A stretch of DNA of 64,000 nucleotides, from contig CAYVKL010000010.1 of assembly GCA_964452085.1 (NCBI GenBank), positions 4,901 to 68,900 on the forward strand, in the 5' to 3' direction. The position numbers and the translations under genes are program-made. This document shows, piece by piece, positions 34,542 through 46,337 of the stretch. A model generated the notes under the pieces. It was not told the DNA's origin. It was given only the letters and a program-made list of their open reading frames with translations, and ran no database searches. This stretch comes from Methanobacterium sp964452085. Its GTDB lineage: Archaea; Methanobacteriota; Methanobacteria; Methanobacteriales; Methanobacteriaceae. The number at the start of each line of letters is the position of its first letter. Position 1 is the first letter of the stretch.

Positions 34542-35072
34542 ATGTTAATAGGTGCCATATCCGACACACACATACCTGAAAGAGCACTTAATATTCCTGA
34601 AACGGTATTTGAAGTTTTCAAAGACGTTGACATAATATTACACGCAGGAGATCTTGTTTCACCCCTTGTCAAAGATCAATTGGATGAAATTGCACCCACC
34701 ACCTGTGTGCAGGGAAATATGGATCGTTACACTGGTTTAAAGCTTCCGGAAAGAAAGAAATTTGATTTTGAAGGTATAAAAATTGGTTTATCACATGGAG
34801 AAGTTTATCCAAGGGGGGATACTCAACAATTACATTACATCGGCTTGGAAATGGATGTAAACGTCCTCATTACAGGTCACACACACTGGTCATTTATTAA
34901 AGAGTTACCAGACATGTTGCTTTTAAACCCCGGAAGCCCCACCGTTCCCCGACTCTCAGATCCATCAGTAATGATTATTGAAATTGAGGATGGCAAATTA
35001 GATGCCAGAATAGTTAAAATTGGAGATCCCATCTGTAAAGCTCTTAATTTTAAGGAGAAGAATCATAAATGA
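34542..35072 (+). CDS. Metallophosphoesterase (YfcE/MJ0936 type)
   Basis: 176 residues. Binuclear metal site motifs: ISDTHIPE at residue 6, HAGDLV near 39, QGNMDR near 59, LSHGE near 83 and TGHTHWS near 112. Single-domain phosphodiesterase of broad in vitro specificity. AAGGAGATAAA precedes the ATG, and its stop overlaps the start of rlmE by four bases, so the two are coupled. Confidence 0.88.
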   Translation: MLIGAISDTHIPERALNIPETVFEVFKDVDIILHAGDLVSPLVKDQLDEIAPTTCVQGNMDRYTGLKLPERKKFDFEGIKIGLSHGEVYPRGDTQQLHYIGLEMDVNVLITGHTHWSFIKELPDMLLLNPGSPTVPRLSDPSVMIIEIEDGKLDARIVKIGDPICKALNFKEKNHK

Positions 35073-35692
35073 GTAAAAACTGGAATCAAGAACGTAAAAA
35101 TGAAGAATATTACAAGAAGGCGAAAAAAGAGGAATACCGCTCTAGAGCTTCATTTAAACTAAAACAATTAAATCGAAAGTTCAAAATAATAAAAACTGGA
35201 GACTCTGTTGTTGATCTAGGAGCTGCTCCTGGAGGTTGGTCCCAAGTAGCCCTTGAACTCGTGGGAGAAGATGGATTAGTTGTGGCAGTTGACCTTAATC
35301 GAGTGAAACCTTTCCCTGAAGAAAATTTTTGGAGTATTAAAGGGGATTTCACCCAAAAAGACACTCTTGATGAAATAGAACGCACTTTACTAGGTAAAGC
35401 ACAGGTGATTATTTCCGATGCCTCCCCACAATTATCTGGAATAAAAGATCTGGATCAACTTAGATCAATTGATCTGGCCCAGAGTGTGCTTAAAATAAGT
35501 GAGAGTATCCTTAAATATAAGGGAAATATAATAATAAAGGTTTTCCAGGGTGAAGGATATCCTGAACTTCTTAAAGAAATAAAACAAACATTTCAAACAG
35601 TTCGAACTACCAAACCACCGTCTTCCAAGAAAAAAAGTGGTGAAATGTATGTGGTGGGCAGAGGCTTCAGAAGAGCAAGTAAAAAAAATTAA
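35069..35692 (+). CDS. rlmE: 23S rRNA 2'-O-methyltransferase RlmE (FtsJ family)
   Basis: 207 residues. The K-D-K-E catalytic tetrad region is visible: RASFKLKQLNRKF (K), SDASPQLSG (D), NIIIKVFQGEGY (K) and a C-terminal KKKSGEMYVVGRGF (E). SAM motif VDLGAAPGGWSQVAL near residue 47. It methylates a uridine in the peptidyl-transferase A loop of 23S rRNA. Overlaps the phosphoesterase gene by four bases; AAGGAG precedes the ATG. Confidence 0.9.
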   Translation: MSKNWNQERKNEEYYKKAKKEEYRSRASFKLKQLNRKFKIIKTGDSVVDLGAAPGGWSQVALELVGEDGLVVAVDLNRVKPFPEENFWSIKGDFTQKDTLDEIERTLLGKAQVIISDASPQLSGIKDLDQLRSIDLAQSVLKISESILKYKGNIIIKVFQGEGYPELLKEIKQTFQTVRTTKPPSSKKKSGEMYVVGRGFRRASKKN

Positions 35693-35783
35693 AAATGTTT
35701 AATTTTCTCTAAAAACAATCCTAAGCAAACAAGACAGTTGCGAAAAGTCTTACATGATAAAACAAAATCAAACTAAACCAATA

Positions 35784-36218
35784 TCAAACAGACGCTCTGA
35801 AAGTACTTAAACTAGTTTTAGCCTTCTCTAACTGATACTTAGCTGTTTGTATTCTATTATTAACCTCATCTGCAGACTTACCCACTGATATCGCACTTTC
35901 AACATCAGTAATGGCAGATTTAGTCTTTATTAGTTCTAATTCTGCAGTATCATATTTTAATTTCAAATTTTTATTGTTAGATGATTCCACTTGTGTTTTC
36001 ACACTATCATATTGGGTTTTTAAACTAGAATATTCTGATTTAAGGGATGCTAATTCTTGATTAGCATTATTATTACTTGCATCAGCCGATATAAAGGATG
36101 AAAGAGATTGGAATCCCAAATAACCAAGTATAACTAAAGTAGCTACTATCATTAACACCCCCATGACTGAAATAGTCATAGAAGTGGCCTTAAACATTCT
36201 TAACCTTGATCTTTTCAT
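35784..36218 (-). CDS. Membrane-anchored coiled-coil protein, unknown function
   Basis: 144 residues. A basic N-terminus (KRSRLRMF), one membrane helix at about 13-40, then a Ser/Asn linker and a long heptad-like coiled coil from about 52 to 140 (LASLKSEYSSLKTQYDSVKT). The topology suggests an extracytoplasmic rod. I do not recognise a family. GGTGAATGA precedes the ATG. Confidence 0.65.
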   Translation of the reverse strand: MKRSRLRMFKATSMTISVMGVLMIVATLVILGYLGFQSLSSFISADASNNNANQELASLKSEYSSLKTQYDSVKTQVESSNNKNLKLKYDTAELELIKTKSAITDVESAISVGKSADEVNNRIQTAKYQLEKAKTSLSTFRASV

Positions 36219-36567
36219 TCATTCACCAAATATATTCCGGTATTTTAACCAACAAAAACTGAACATGGACTGTGAAATTGAGTATTAATATAGATAGTTA
36301 TATTTAATTAATATCTAATTGACAAAACTCCCTTATAAAACTTATAAATATTGAGTATTACCATTATTTTATATAGTAATATGAATACATGAATTATTAA
36401 AATTCCCAAACAAAGGAAATAATAACAATTTAACCATATTCAATACATTAAAGGGTGTTTAAATTATTTTAATCAATTTTAAAATATTTTTAAGCCAATA
36501 GTAGCTTTTATAATAATTTTTATTTTTATGAGAATTTTTTTATAATAGAAGAGATTATAGTTAGACG
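36219..36567. promoter_or_regulatory. Divergent promoter region upstream of mcm
   Basis: 349 bp, AT-rich. ATTGAGTATTA occurs twice (36277-36287 and 36350-36360), 73 bp apart or about seven helical turns. Possible TATA boxes for mcm are CTTTTATAATAA near 36506 and TTTTTTATAATAG near 36536. No gene was seen. Confidence 0.4.
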
Positions 36568-38580
<2,013 letters not shown>

Positions 38581-38666
38581 ACTGGAAATATGTTAAATTT
38601 TCTTATTATGAGTTAAAATTAGTTTAACCATTTTTATGCGAATTTTAATTTGAAGGAGGTATATAT

Positions 38667-39074
38667 ATGAGCGATTATGAAGAATTACTTAACAGAGGTA
38701 TTGAACAATTACCGCCACAGGCACTGGAGACCAAAAGGTTCTCAGTCCCCAAGGCTTACTCAATTATTCAGGGAAACCGAACCATAATTCAAAACTTTGG
38801 TGAAATAGCCGATGCAATGAACCGTGACCCCCAACATATTCTTAAATTTTTATTGAGAGAATTAGGTACTGCAGGTAACCTGGAAGGAAACAGGGCCATA
38901 ATGCAGGGAAAATTCACACATTACCTCATTAATGAGCGGATGGATGATTACATTCAACGTTTCATTATGTGCCATGAATGTAACCGGCCAGATACAAGGA
39001 TCATAAGGGAAGACCGTATTTTCCTACTTAAATGCGAAGCTTGCGGTGCTAAGGCACCTTTAAAAACCCTTTAA
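38667..39074 (+). CDS. eif2b: Translation initiation factor 2 subunit beta
   Basis: 135 residues. Central domain (KRFSVPKAYSIIQGNRTIIQ) and C-terminal zinc ribbon with CHECNRPDTRI and CEACGAKAPL. Part of the aIF2 heterotrimer that brings initiator tRNA to the 30S subunit. GGAGGT lies seven bases before the ATG. Follows mcm after 86 bp, an order common in archaea. Confidence 0.95.
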   Translation: MSDYEELLNRGIEQLPPQALETKRFSVPKAYSIIQGNRTIIQNFGEIADAMNRDPQHILKFLLRELGTAGNLEGNRAIMQGKFTHYLINERMDDYIQRFIMCHECNRPDTRIIREDRIFLLKCEACGAKAPLKTL

Positions 39075-39144
39075 TTCCATTTTTCTTATTTATTCTTTTT
39101 TAAACATTTTTATTTAATAATTCATTGGTCAAAGATCAGATACT

Positions 39145-40191
39145 ATGTTTTGTATTGAATGCGGTAAAGAAGATGAAAAACTCTTTAAAGGACTCTGCAG
39201 TTCCTGTTTTGCATCTGGAACAAAATTAATCACCATACCCTCGGAAGTAGAGATTGAAATATGTGCACACTGCTCATCTATCCATGTAGGGGATAAATGG
39301 CTAGTTACAGAACAGTCGGAAGAAGAAATCATTGCAGAAACCATAGCCAGTGAATCAGTTCCAGAAAAAGATGCAAAAGAAGTTGTTTTGGAAATCGATT
39401 TAATCAATCAGAAGGGTTCTATTTTCGAAATACTTGTAAATGCTAGAGGTAAGGTACTGGAAGTTCCCGTCAAAAGAGAATATGAAACAAAGGTTAAAAT
39501 CAACCGAAATTCCTGTCCGGAGTGCAGTAAATACGCTTCAGGGTACTACGAGGCAGTTCTCCAGTTGCGGGCAGATGAAAGGCAACTGGAATCATATGAA
39601 ATTCAAAATGCCAATGAAATTATAAAAAGTCAACTGGATAAATTATCCCGTAAAAATAGGATGGCTTACCTTTCACAGAAATTAGAACTTAAAGAAGGAT
39701 TTGACTACTATTTTGGATCCTATAAAGCCGCTCGGAAGATTTCCAATGCCTTAAAAGAACAAATGGGGGGGATACTAGGAGAATCACCCCGACTGATGGG
39801 TAGGGATAAATCTGCAGGTAAAGATCTTTATAGGATATGGATATCCCTCCGACTACCAACATTCCAAAAAAGAGACTTTATAATTTATGATAATCATGTT
39901 GGTTATGTAATTGATTTAAACGGTAGAAAAATCGTTATTTGTGATCTGGATACCCTGGAGACAAGATCCATCTCCTGGCGTGAATATTCCAACATTGAAA
40001 TGATAGCTGGTAAGGGAGATGTTAAAACTACAACTGTAACATCCAAAACTCCCACTGAAATTCAGCTTCTTCACCCAGATACATACCAACCAATTGATCT
40101 TGATATTTTACCGGAACAAGAAAATATGAATATTGGAGATCAGGTGGAAGTAGTGGAAATTAGGGGAAAAATCTACATTATCCCACAATAA
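39145..40191 (+). CDS. Nmd3-like 60S/50S export adaptor family protein
   Basis: 348 residues. N-terminal zinc-binding pairs CIECGKEDEKLFKGLCSSC and ICAHCSS, then CPECSKYASGYYEAVLQLR, the Nmd3 hallmark. OB-like and SH3-like C-terminal domains follow, ending DQVEVVEIRGKIYIIPQ. In eukaryotes Nmd3 binds the large-subunit joining face; the archaeal role is probably a late 50S assembly or anti-association step. Confidence 0.88.
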   Translation: MFCIECGKEDEKLFKGLCSSCFASGTKLITIPSEVEIEICAHCSSIHVGDKWLVTEQSEEEIIAETIASESVPEKDAKEVVLEIDLINQKGSIFEILVNARGKVLEVPVKREYETKVKINRNSCPECSKYASGYYEAVLQLRADERQLESYEIQNANEIIKSQLDKLSRKNRMAYLSQKLELKEGFDYYFGSYKAARKISNALKEQMGGILGESPRLMGRDKSAGKDLYRIWISLRLPTFQKRDFIIYDNHVGYVIDLNGRKIVICDLDTLETRSISWREYSNIEMIAGKGDVKTTTVTSKTPTEIQLLHPDTYQPIDLDILPEQENMNIGDQVEVVEIRGKIYIIPQ

Positions 40192-40345
40192 ATAATAAAT
40201 AAATAAAATTGTAAATGATTGGATAATTTGGGATTTAATTAATACAATCCATTAGGATACCTATTTATCAAATAATACATTTGAGATAAATTAGATTGAT
40301 TTATAATAAAAATTATCATGAAAAACAGTGATGATGGTGAATACT

Positions 40346-41305
40346 ATGGACATTGATTCAACAATTGATACTATCAAGCAGGGCACCCTGGAAGTGGTGA
40401 CTCCAGAAGAACTCAGCAATAAACTGGAAAATAACCAAAAAACAGCTTATATTGGATATGAACCATCAGGGAAAGTGCATTTGGGTCATGCAATCACTGT
40501 TAAAAAGATGATTGATCTGCAGAAATCTGGTTTCAAGATAAAGATTCTTCTGGCGGATCTTCATGCATACCTCAATGGTAAAGGCAGTTTGGAGGAAATT
40601 AAGGAAATTTCAGAATATAACGCACGATGTTTCCGGGCTTTGGGACTTAATGAGGATACGGAATTCATTTTAGGGAGCAGTTTCCAGACACAGGAAGATT
40701 ACACCATGAAAGTTTACCAGTTAGCTCTTTCAACAACTTTAACCCGTGCTAAAAGGAGTATGGCTCAAATAACGCGGGATGCAGAGGATCATCAGGTGGC
40801 AGAGGTAATCTATCCATTAATGCAAGTAGTGGACATGTTGTTCTTGGAAGCAGACTTGGCAGTTGGTGGTATGGAGCAACGTAAAATCCATATGCTGGCC
40901 AGGGATAATCTACCCAAATTAGGATTCCCGTCTCCTGTATGTATTCACACTCCGCTCCTGCATGGTACAGACGGATCTGACAAAATGTCATCCAGTAAAG
41001 AAAACTTCATAGCCATTGATGATGAACCCGACGTAATACGTGAAAAGATTAAAAAGAGTTACTGTCCGGCTGCTGAAATTGAAGGAAACCCTGTACTGGA
41101 GATTGCACATCATTTCATATTCAGTGATAGAGATACACTAATTATTAAAAGGCCTGAGAAGTTTGGAGGTAATCTGGAATTAACCCAAGAAGAACTCCTG
41201 AAGCAGTACGGGGAAGGAGATTTGCACCCTTTAGATCTTAAAAATGGAGTTTCAAATTGTTTAGTAGATCTTCTAGAACCAGTACGAGATTATCTTAAAG
41301 TTTAA
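40346..41305 (+). CDS. tyrS: Tyrosyl-tRNA synthetase
   Basis: About 319 residues, archaeal TyrRS size. HIGH-type motif GKVHLGHAIT, KMSKS-type motif DKMSSSKENF, and the tyrosine pocket YIGYEPSG. The start is ATG 40346, five bases after GGTGA; earlier in-frame ATG/GTG codons at 40328-40337 sit on or before that site. Monocistronic or read with nmd3. Confidence 0.93.
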   Translation: MDIDSTIDTIKQGTLEVVTPEELSNKLENNQKTAYIGYEPSGKVHLGHAITVKKMIDLQKSGFKIKILLADLHAYLNGKGSLEEIKEISEYNARCFRALGLNEDTEFILGSSFQTQEDYTMKVYQLALSTTLTRAKRSMAQITRDAEDHQVAEVIYPLMQVVDMLFLEADLAVGGMEQRKIHMLARDNLPKLGFPSPVCIHTPLLHGTDGSDKMSSSKENFIAIDDEPDVIREKIKKSYCPAAEIEGNPVLEIAHHFIFSDRDTLIIKRPEKFGGNLELTQEELLKQYGEGDLHPLDLKNGVSNCLVDLLEPVRDYLKV

Positions 41306-41436
41306 ATTCTCAATATCCCAATTAAATAAAAATGAATTTTAATTGAATTTGAATAGATTATAATAATTTTAATAGATAATAATCTTAAAGGTTTAAAATT
41401 CAAAACAAGTTTAAATCTTAATTTGAAGGTGTTAAA

Positions 41437-41640
41437 ATGGAAGAAGAGTTGTATGAGATGAGGATTCCCGCAGGAGTAACGGAAAGGATGATGGCAGAAG
41501 TTATAACTAAATTCGAGTTAGAACTTAAAAATACGGATGACGGTCCTTTACTTTATGGTAAAAAGCAAAACCTGGAAAATGCATATGACCATATAGCAAA
41601 AGCACTTAATCAGCGCCTTAAAGAACTTGAAAAACTTTAA
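41437..41640 (+). CDS. Small conserved-looking protein, unknown function
   Basis: 67 residues, hydrophilic and helical, starting MEEELYEMRIPAGVTERMMA, with DGPLLYGKKQNLENAYDHIAKAL. AAGGTG lies before the ATG, codon use matches its neighbours, and it follows tyrS in the same direction, so I consider it a real gene. No family was recognised. Confidence 0.65.
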   Translation: MEEELYEMRIPAGVTERMMAEVITKFELELKNTDDGPLLYGKKQNLENAYDHIAKALNQRLKELEKL

Positions 41641-41795
41641 ACCAAGTCTAAATATTACAGGATAATCTTTAAATATTTTTTTGCAACTATTTGATTCTTC
41701 AGAGATTTAATCCTGAGTTTAATCACAAAACTTGATAAATTACTTTTTTTAAAAAATCAATTATAAAAAAGATAAAAAAACATCTAAAATCTAAA

Positions 41796-42371
41796 TTATA
41801 TGCACATCCCCAGTTTAGGAGCCACTATTCTTTTAATGTCATCATGAACTTTGTTTAAACCATTATTAGCATTAACAACCATGAAATTATGATTATCTGC
41901 TAATTTAAGGTATCTTTTACGTACATTATCCAGAAAAGTAACTTCTTCAAAGCTATCTTTACCTTCGCACCGGCTTATGGCTATTTCTGTTTCCAGATCT
42001 AAAAGTATCACCAAATCTGGTTCCAGAGCATATTGATTTATTTGAGCAATCCATTCCTCACCATTCTGGTAAGCCAGGCTCGAATAAAATGAACGGTCAC
42101 TGATGACTACACGTTTCATTTCAACTTCTTTGAGAATATCATCCATTAGAAGACCCCTATCTGCAGCAAAAAGTAGAGCAAGGGTTCTTTGAAAGTTTTC
42201 ATCCTTTGCATGAGGGTTTTGAAGCATTTGCCTAATAAGACGTCCCACTGGTGAATCAGTAGGTTCCATTATGCGAGTAACTATAAAACCACATTTTTCC
42301 AACCATTCCCCCAGACGTTTAAGTTGGGTGGATTTTCCTGATCCATCTATTCCTTCCAAACAAATGTACAT
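41796..42371 (-). CDS. tmk: Thymidylate kinase
   Basis: 191 residues. P-loop EGIDGSGKSTQ at residue 5, DRX motif DRSFYSSLAYQ near 92, and a lid region around KDSFEE. It phosphorylates dTMP to dTDP. AAGGAT precedes the ATG. A more distant P-loop kinase of the same fold lies at 45677-46243. Confidence 0.92.
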   Translation of the reverse strand: MYICLEGIDGSGKSTQLKRLGEWLEKCGFIVTRIMEPTDSPVGRLIRQMLQNPHAKDENFQRTLALLFAADRGLLMDDILKEVEMKRVVISDRSFYSSLAYQNGEEWIAQINQYALEPDLVILLDLETEIAISRCEGKDSFEEVTFLDNVRKRYLKLADNHNFMVVNANNGLNKVHDDIKRIVAPKLGMCI

Positions 42372-42455
42372 GGTTTTGCTATCCTTGAAATAACTAATAA
42401 AACTTTGGCAAATTTGACATGACCATTAGTAAAATCATTTAAAATATTCTAAAGA

Positions 42456-44813
42456 TCATTTTTTAATCTTATCTTCAAGTTTTCCCACCATTTCTTCCAT
42501 ATTTTTGCGGCGAGTTATGTCCATAGCAATGCCCACAATCCGGTAGGTTTTTTTATCTTCATTAATTAATGGGAAAATTCTGCTTTTTATCCAGCGAATA
42601 GAACTATCCGGCAAACAAATACGATATTCAAGGGCATTAGAACCTCTTCTTTGCATTCTATGAGATCCTGAAAACATCTTGCGAGCCACCATCTCACGAT
42701 CATCAGCGTGGATGGAATCTAACCAGGATTCTGGATTTTTATATAAACTGGAAACACTTCTGCCCCATACTTTCTCATAAGCAGGACTAACATATTGAAT
42801 TTGATTCATGAGTGGGTCAATCATCCAAAACACTTCGTCAATGTTTTCCGCCATTTGGGTAAACATTTCCTCTCTCATTTTTAGTTTATATTCGATTAGT
42901 TTACGATCAGTTATATCCCGAATAATATGTGTGGTGAATTTTTCACCTTCTGACATCCAAGAGTTGACTGAAAGTTCCACAGGGAACTCACTGCCATCTT
43001 TGCGTAATCCGTAAGATTCCAGTAAGTTTCCAAGCATATCTTCTTGATCATATCCCTGATTTTTCATCTTCAACTTATCGGGCATGATTAATTGCAATTT
43101 TTGGCCGATTATTTCCCCATCATAGTAACCAAATATTTCCTGTAAACTTTCATTGTAAAATACAATCCTATCATTTACATCAATTATTACAATTGCATCA
43201 ACTGCAGACTGTGCCAGAGTACGGAATTTCTCTTCACTTTCTTTAAGGGCTTTTTCAGCTTCAACACGATGAGTAATATCCTCTAATGTCATCAACTGCT
43301 CCCCGGTATCCAGAGAAACAGGAACAAAATAAATTTCTTTCTGTGATCCATCCTTACAGGTTACAGTGAAGGTTCTCGGCCTTTTTTCACCCACTCCCTT
43401 ACTTTTATAATCATCTACCCATGTATTGATAACATTATGCCTATATGTTGGGTCAGGGTAGGCTTTTTTAAACCAATCCTTTCCTGTAGGGATATCATCT
43501 AGATCATAACCAAATAATTCTTTAAATTTGGGATTAATGTAAGTATAATTACCTTGAACATCCATTAAGACTAAACCAATTGGTGCATTTTCAGTAAGCG
43601 TTCTTAGCCTATTTTTTTCAGTTTTTAATGCATTTTCGGTTTCCTTAAGTTGAGTTATATCCATTATCATTCCAGAAATGATTTCCCCTTCAAGAGTTGC
43701 ATTTATAATAACTGTTAAGTCCTTATTATCTCTGGTAACCATCTCAACTTCAAAATCTTTAAAACTACCCTCTTTCCTAAGTATTTCCATTAAACGAGCC
43801 CTATCAGAGGATTTTTTATAAAATGATCTGACATTAACATTCATCAACTGTTGAGGCGAATTGTAATTAAATAATTCTAACAATGCCTGGTTAAAAAAAA
43901 TCAAATCCCCATTACTATTGGATTTAAAAACACTTACCAGTGAATTATCAACAAGATCCCTGTATTTTTTCTCACTTTCAATTAAAACTTCTTCGGCAAT
44001 CTTTCGATGAGTTATATCTCTAATTACCCCCATAATTTCGGTTATTCTACCATTATCATCTGTAATTGGTGTTATGGAAACTTCAGTGTTGATTATAGAA
44101 CCATCTTTGCAGGGCTGGTCCAGTTCATGTTTTTGAGCAAATACTGAGGTATCCCCATTAAAAACTGCCCTGATTAATAATTCATTTACCTGTTCATAAG
44201 ATTCTGGGGTGAACATTTCTTCAAGGGATTGGTTTAATACCTCCTCAGTAGTGTACCCTCTGAATTCCTCAATGAAAGGGCTGGCATATTTAAGCCGATT
44301 GGTAGAGATGTCAAAAATCCAGATTATTTCAACCTCTTTTTCACACCTTAAACCACAAATATTTTCAGATTTATCATTAACTACATATTCCTGACTTGAT
44401 TGAGTGATATCGATAAATGAGATGATAGTCTTTTTTGTCCCTGAAACTGGTGAAGATTTCAATGAAAAATTAATGAAATCCCCATTATCCAATTTAAATG
44501 AAATCTCGAACCCTTCAAGTCCTTGCTTTTTATTAGAGGTATTTATTTGGTTGAATTCATCAGAATTAATGTTTTCTTCTAATTCCAGAAACTCTAAAAA
44601 ATTATATCCCATTAAATCTTCTTTTGAGTGACCTGTCAATTGAACAAATTCATTATTAACAACTGATATTTCAAAATATTCATCAATGATAATTGTTGGA
44701 ATTTTTAAACTATTAAAAAAGGATTTATAAAGATTATCCACTTTATCATTGGATAATATGACTTTATCCTCAGTTAATTCATTAGGTATTAATTCCAAAC
44801 AATTATCCCCCAT
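42456..44813 (-). CDS. Orphan multi-PAS sensor protein without output domain
   Basis: 785 residues with about six successive PAS/PAC units, separated by heptad linkers such as EEVLIESEKKYRDL and KALKESEEKFRTL. PAC ends are recognisable (IRDITHRK, IMDITQLKE, LEDITHR, IIRDITDRK, AMDITRRK). The chain ends 15 residues after the last PAC, with no histidine-kinase, GGDEF or HTH domain and no membrane helix. It is therefore a soluble sensing scaffold or an intact member of the kinase-less PAS proteins frequent in Methanobacterium. No response regulator is adjacent. AAGGAT precedes the ATG. Confidence 0.85.
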   Translation of the reverse strand: MGDNCLELIPNELTEDKVILSNDKVDNLYKSFFNSLKIPTIIIDEYFEISVVNNEFVQLTGHSKEDLMGYNFLEFLELEENINSDEFNQINTSNKKQGLEGFEISFKLDNGDFINFSLKSSPVSGTKKTIISFIDITQSSQEYVVNDKSENICGLRCEKEVEIIWIFDISTNRLKYASPFIEEFRGYTTEEVLNQSLEEMFTPESYEQVNELLIRAVFNGDTSVFAQKHELDQPCKDGSIINTEVSITPITDDNGRITEIMGVIRDITHRKIAEEVLIESEKKYRDLVDNSLVSVFKSNSNGDLIFFNQALLELFNYNSPQQLMNVNVRSFYKKSSDRARLMEILRKEGSFKDFEVEMVTRDNKDLTVIINATLEGEIISGMIMDITQLKETENALKTEKNRLRTLTENAPIGLVLMDVQGNYTYINPKFKELFGYDLDDIPTGKDWFKKAYPDPTYRHNVINTWVDDYKSKGVGEKRPRTFTVTCKDGSQKEIYFVPVSLDTGEQLMTLEDITHRVEAEKALKESEEKFRTLAQSAVDAIVIIDVNDRIVFYNESLQEIFGYYDGEIIGQKLQLIMPDKLKMKNQGYDQEDMLGNLLESYGLRKDGSEFPVELSVNSWMSEGEKFTTHIIRDITDRKLIEYKLKMREEMFTQMAENIDEVFWMIDPLMNQIQYVSPAYEKVWGRSVSSLYKNPESWLDSIHADDREMVARKMFSGSHRMQRRGSNALEYRICLPDSSIRWIKSRIFPLINEDKKTYRIVGIAMDITRRKNMEEMVGKLEDKIKK

Positions 44814-44887
44814 TTAAATCCTTAAAATATATTTTTAGTAAGTTTCCGAAAAAAGTTTGTCCAAAATATAAATCCAAATTCACTTAT

Positions 44888-45562
44888 ATGTGGAAGAAGT
44901 ACTTAAGATTCATGGATGCCGGTGATATTTTAGGCCTGGTGTTGGTCTACGGGTATGTTGTATTATTGCTTGTGATCTCTGAAAAAGTGATCAACAAACA
45001 TCCCAACTTCAGTAGAAAGTTTCTGCACATCATGGTTGGAAATGTTCTATTTATTTTACCACTCTTTCAATCTCGATGGGTTATGGCGCTCCTTGCAGCC
45101 GCCCCTTTCATTCTTTTAACTTTCCTGATGAGCCCTTATTCTCCTTTAAAGATAAAGGATCGAATATCAGGCTCAGGTCATGGCCTGGGCCTTGTTTATT
45201 ATGCCATATCCTGGACTGTACTGGCATTGATCTTCTTTGATCAACCCTGGATTATTGCAGTGGGAATAGCAGCCATGTCATATGGTGATGGAATGGCATC
45301 CCTAATTGGAATGAAATATGGAAAAATAAAATATAACGTTTTTGGGGATAATAAAAGCCTGGAAGGTTCATTAACCATGTTTTTAGTTTTAATTGTTATG
45401 ATTTCCATCGTATTATTCTATTATGCAGTGCCAATAAGCCCCTTAGTCATAGTTAGTGTAGCATTGGTAGCAACCATATTTGAAGGAATAACCCCTAAAG
45501 GCCTTGATAATATTACAGCCTGTTTTTCTGCGGTTATTACGTATATTATACTTACCATCTGA
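44888..45562 (+). CDS. Polyprenol/phytol kinase-like membrane protein (SEC59/VTE5-type)
   Basis: 224 residues with about six or seven membrane helices. Conserved stretches NFSRKFLHIMVGNVLF, YGDGMASLIGMKYGK and DNKSLEGSLTMF match the CTP-dependent dolichol/phytol kinase family, in which the kinase motif lies in the DNKSLEGS region. It could phosphorylate geranylgeraniol or another polyprenol for lipid or glycan carriers. The start may also be ATG 44912. It is followed after 114 bp by a P-loop kinase in the same direction. Confidence 0.75.
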   Translation: MWKKYLRFMDAGDILGLVLVYGYVVLLLVISEKVINKHPNFSRKFLHIMVGNVLFILPLFQSRWVMALLAAAPFILLTFLMSPYSPLKIKDRISGSGHGLGLVYYAISWTVLALIFFDQPWIIAVGIAAMSYGDGMASLIGMKYGKIKYNVFGDNKSLEGSLTMFLVLIVMISIVLFYYAVPISPLVIVSVALVATIFEGITPKGLDNITACFSAVITYIILTI

Positions 45563-45676
45563 AGTGAAATTCCAAACGAAACCTAATTAATTGCAATAGA
45601 ATAACTATTAGAACAAAATAATGACCTTGAACCATAATTTTTTAGTTTGAAATTCAAATACCAATTTGAGGATAAT

Positions 45677-46243
45677 ATGCGCTTCATCATCATAGACGGA
45701 CTGGATGGGTCAGGGAAGAGTACTCAAGCTAAACTAATTGAAAAAAAATATCTTTCAATTGGTGAAAGCGTTATACTACGAGAACATCCCTCCAATGACA
45801 ACTCTTACGGAATAAAAGCTAAAAAGGCCTTGCTTGGCCGGGGAAAGCTAAATAAAATCAAAGCATCAGCTTATTATGCTTTTGATGTCATCCGCTCTGT
45901 TAAAAAGTACAATGGTGAAGCAGAAAATGTAATTATGGTTCGTTATTTAATGGGTGTAGCCTACCTACCCCTCCCTTTAGCTAAAATTCTTTATAAATTT
46001 TTTACCCTGGTTCTGCCCACCTCAGAATATATGTTTTTTTTAGATCTGGAACCTGAAATATCTCTAAAACGAATGTCACAACGAAATGATCAGGAAATGT
46101 TCGAAAATTTGGAAGATCTGATTAAGGTGAGACAAAAAGCAATTGAGTTAACCCCGGGATGGTATGTTATCAACACCTCTGGAACAATTGATGAAGTACA
46201 GGAAAATATCAATTCAATCTTGAATAAATTGGATAGCACCTAG
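45677..46243 (+). CDS. Thymidylate-kinase-like P-loop kinase
   Basis: 188 residues from ATG 45677, after GAGGATAAT. P-loop IIDGLDGSGKSTQAKLI, then REHPSNDNSYG. The middle differs from true Tmk: the DR(Y/S) motif is replaced by IMVRYLMGVAYLPLPLAKIL, which is hydrophobic. Because tmk is present at 41796-42371, this paralogue probably has another substrate. Its position beside a polyprenol-kinase-like gene suggests a lipid-phosphate or nucleotide role, which is only inference. Confidence 0.75.
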   Translation: MRFIIIDGLDGSGKSTQAKLIEKKYLSIGESVILREHPSNDNSYGIKAKKALLGRGKLNKIKASAYYAFDVIRSVKKYNGEAENVIMVRYLMGVAYLPLPLAKILYKFFTLVLPTSEYMFFLDLEPEISLKRMSQRNDQEMFENLEDLIKVRQKAIELTPGWYVINTSGTIDEVQENINSILNKLDST

Positions 46244-46337
46244 ACCATTCTTTGGGAACATACATAGGAGTGTCCTTATTCTATCTTGGTTTCAAATTTA
46301 TTAAAATTCCAATCTACCCATAATTTGTCTGCATCTT

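Noticed and set aside
44813..44887. Hidden kinase domain after the PAS protein
   Set aside because: The PAS gene is on the minus strand and ends at 42456; downstream is a short spacer and tmk, with no kinase frame.
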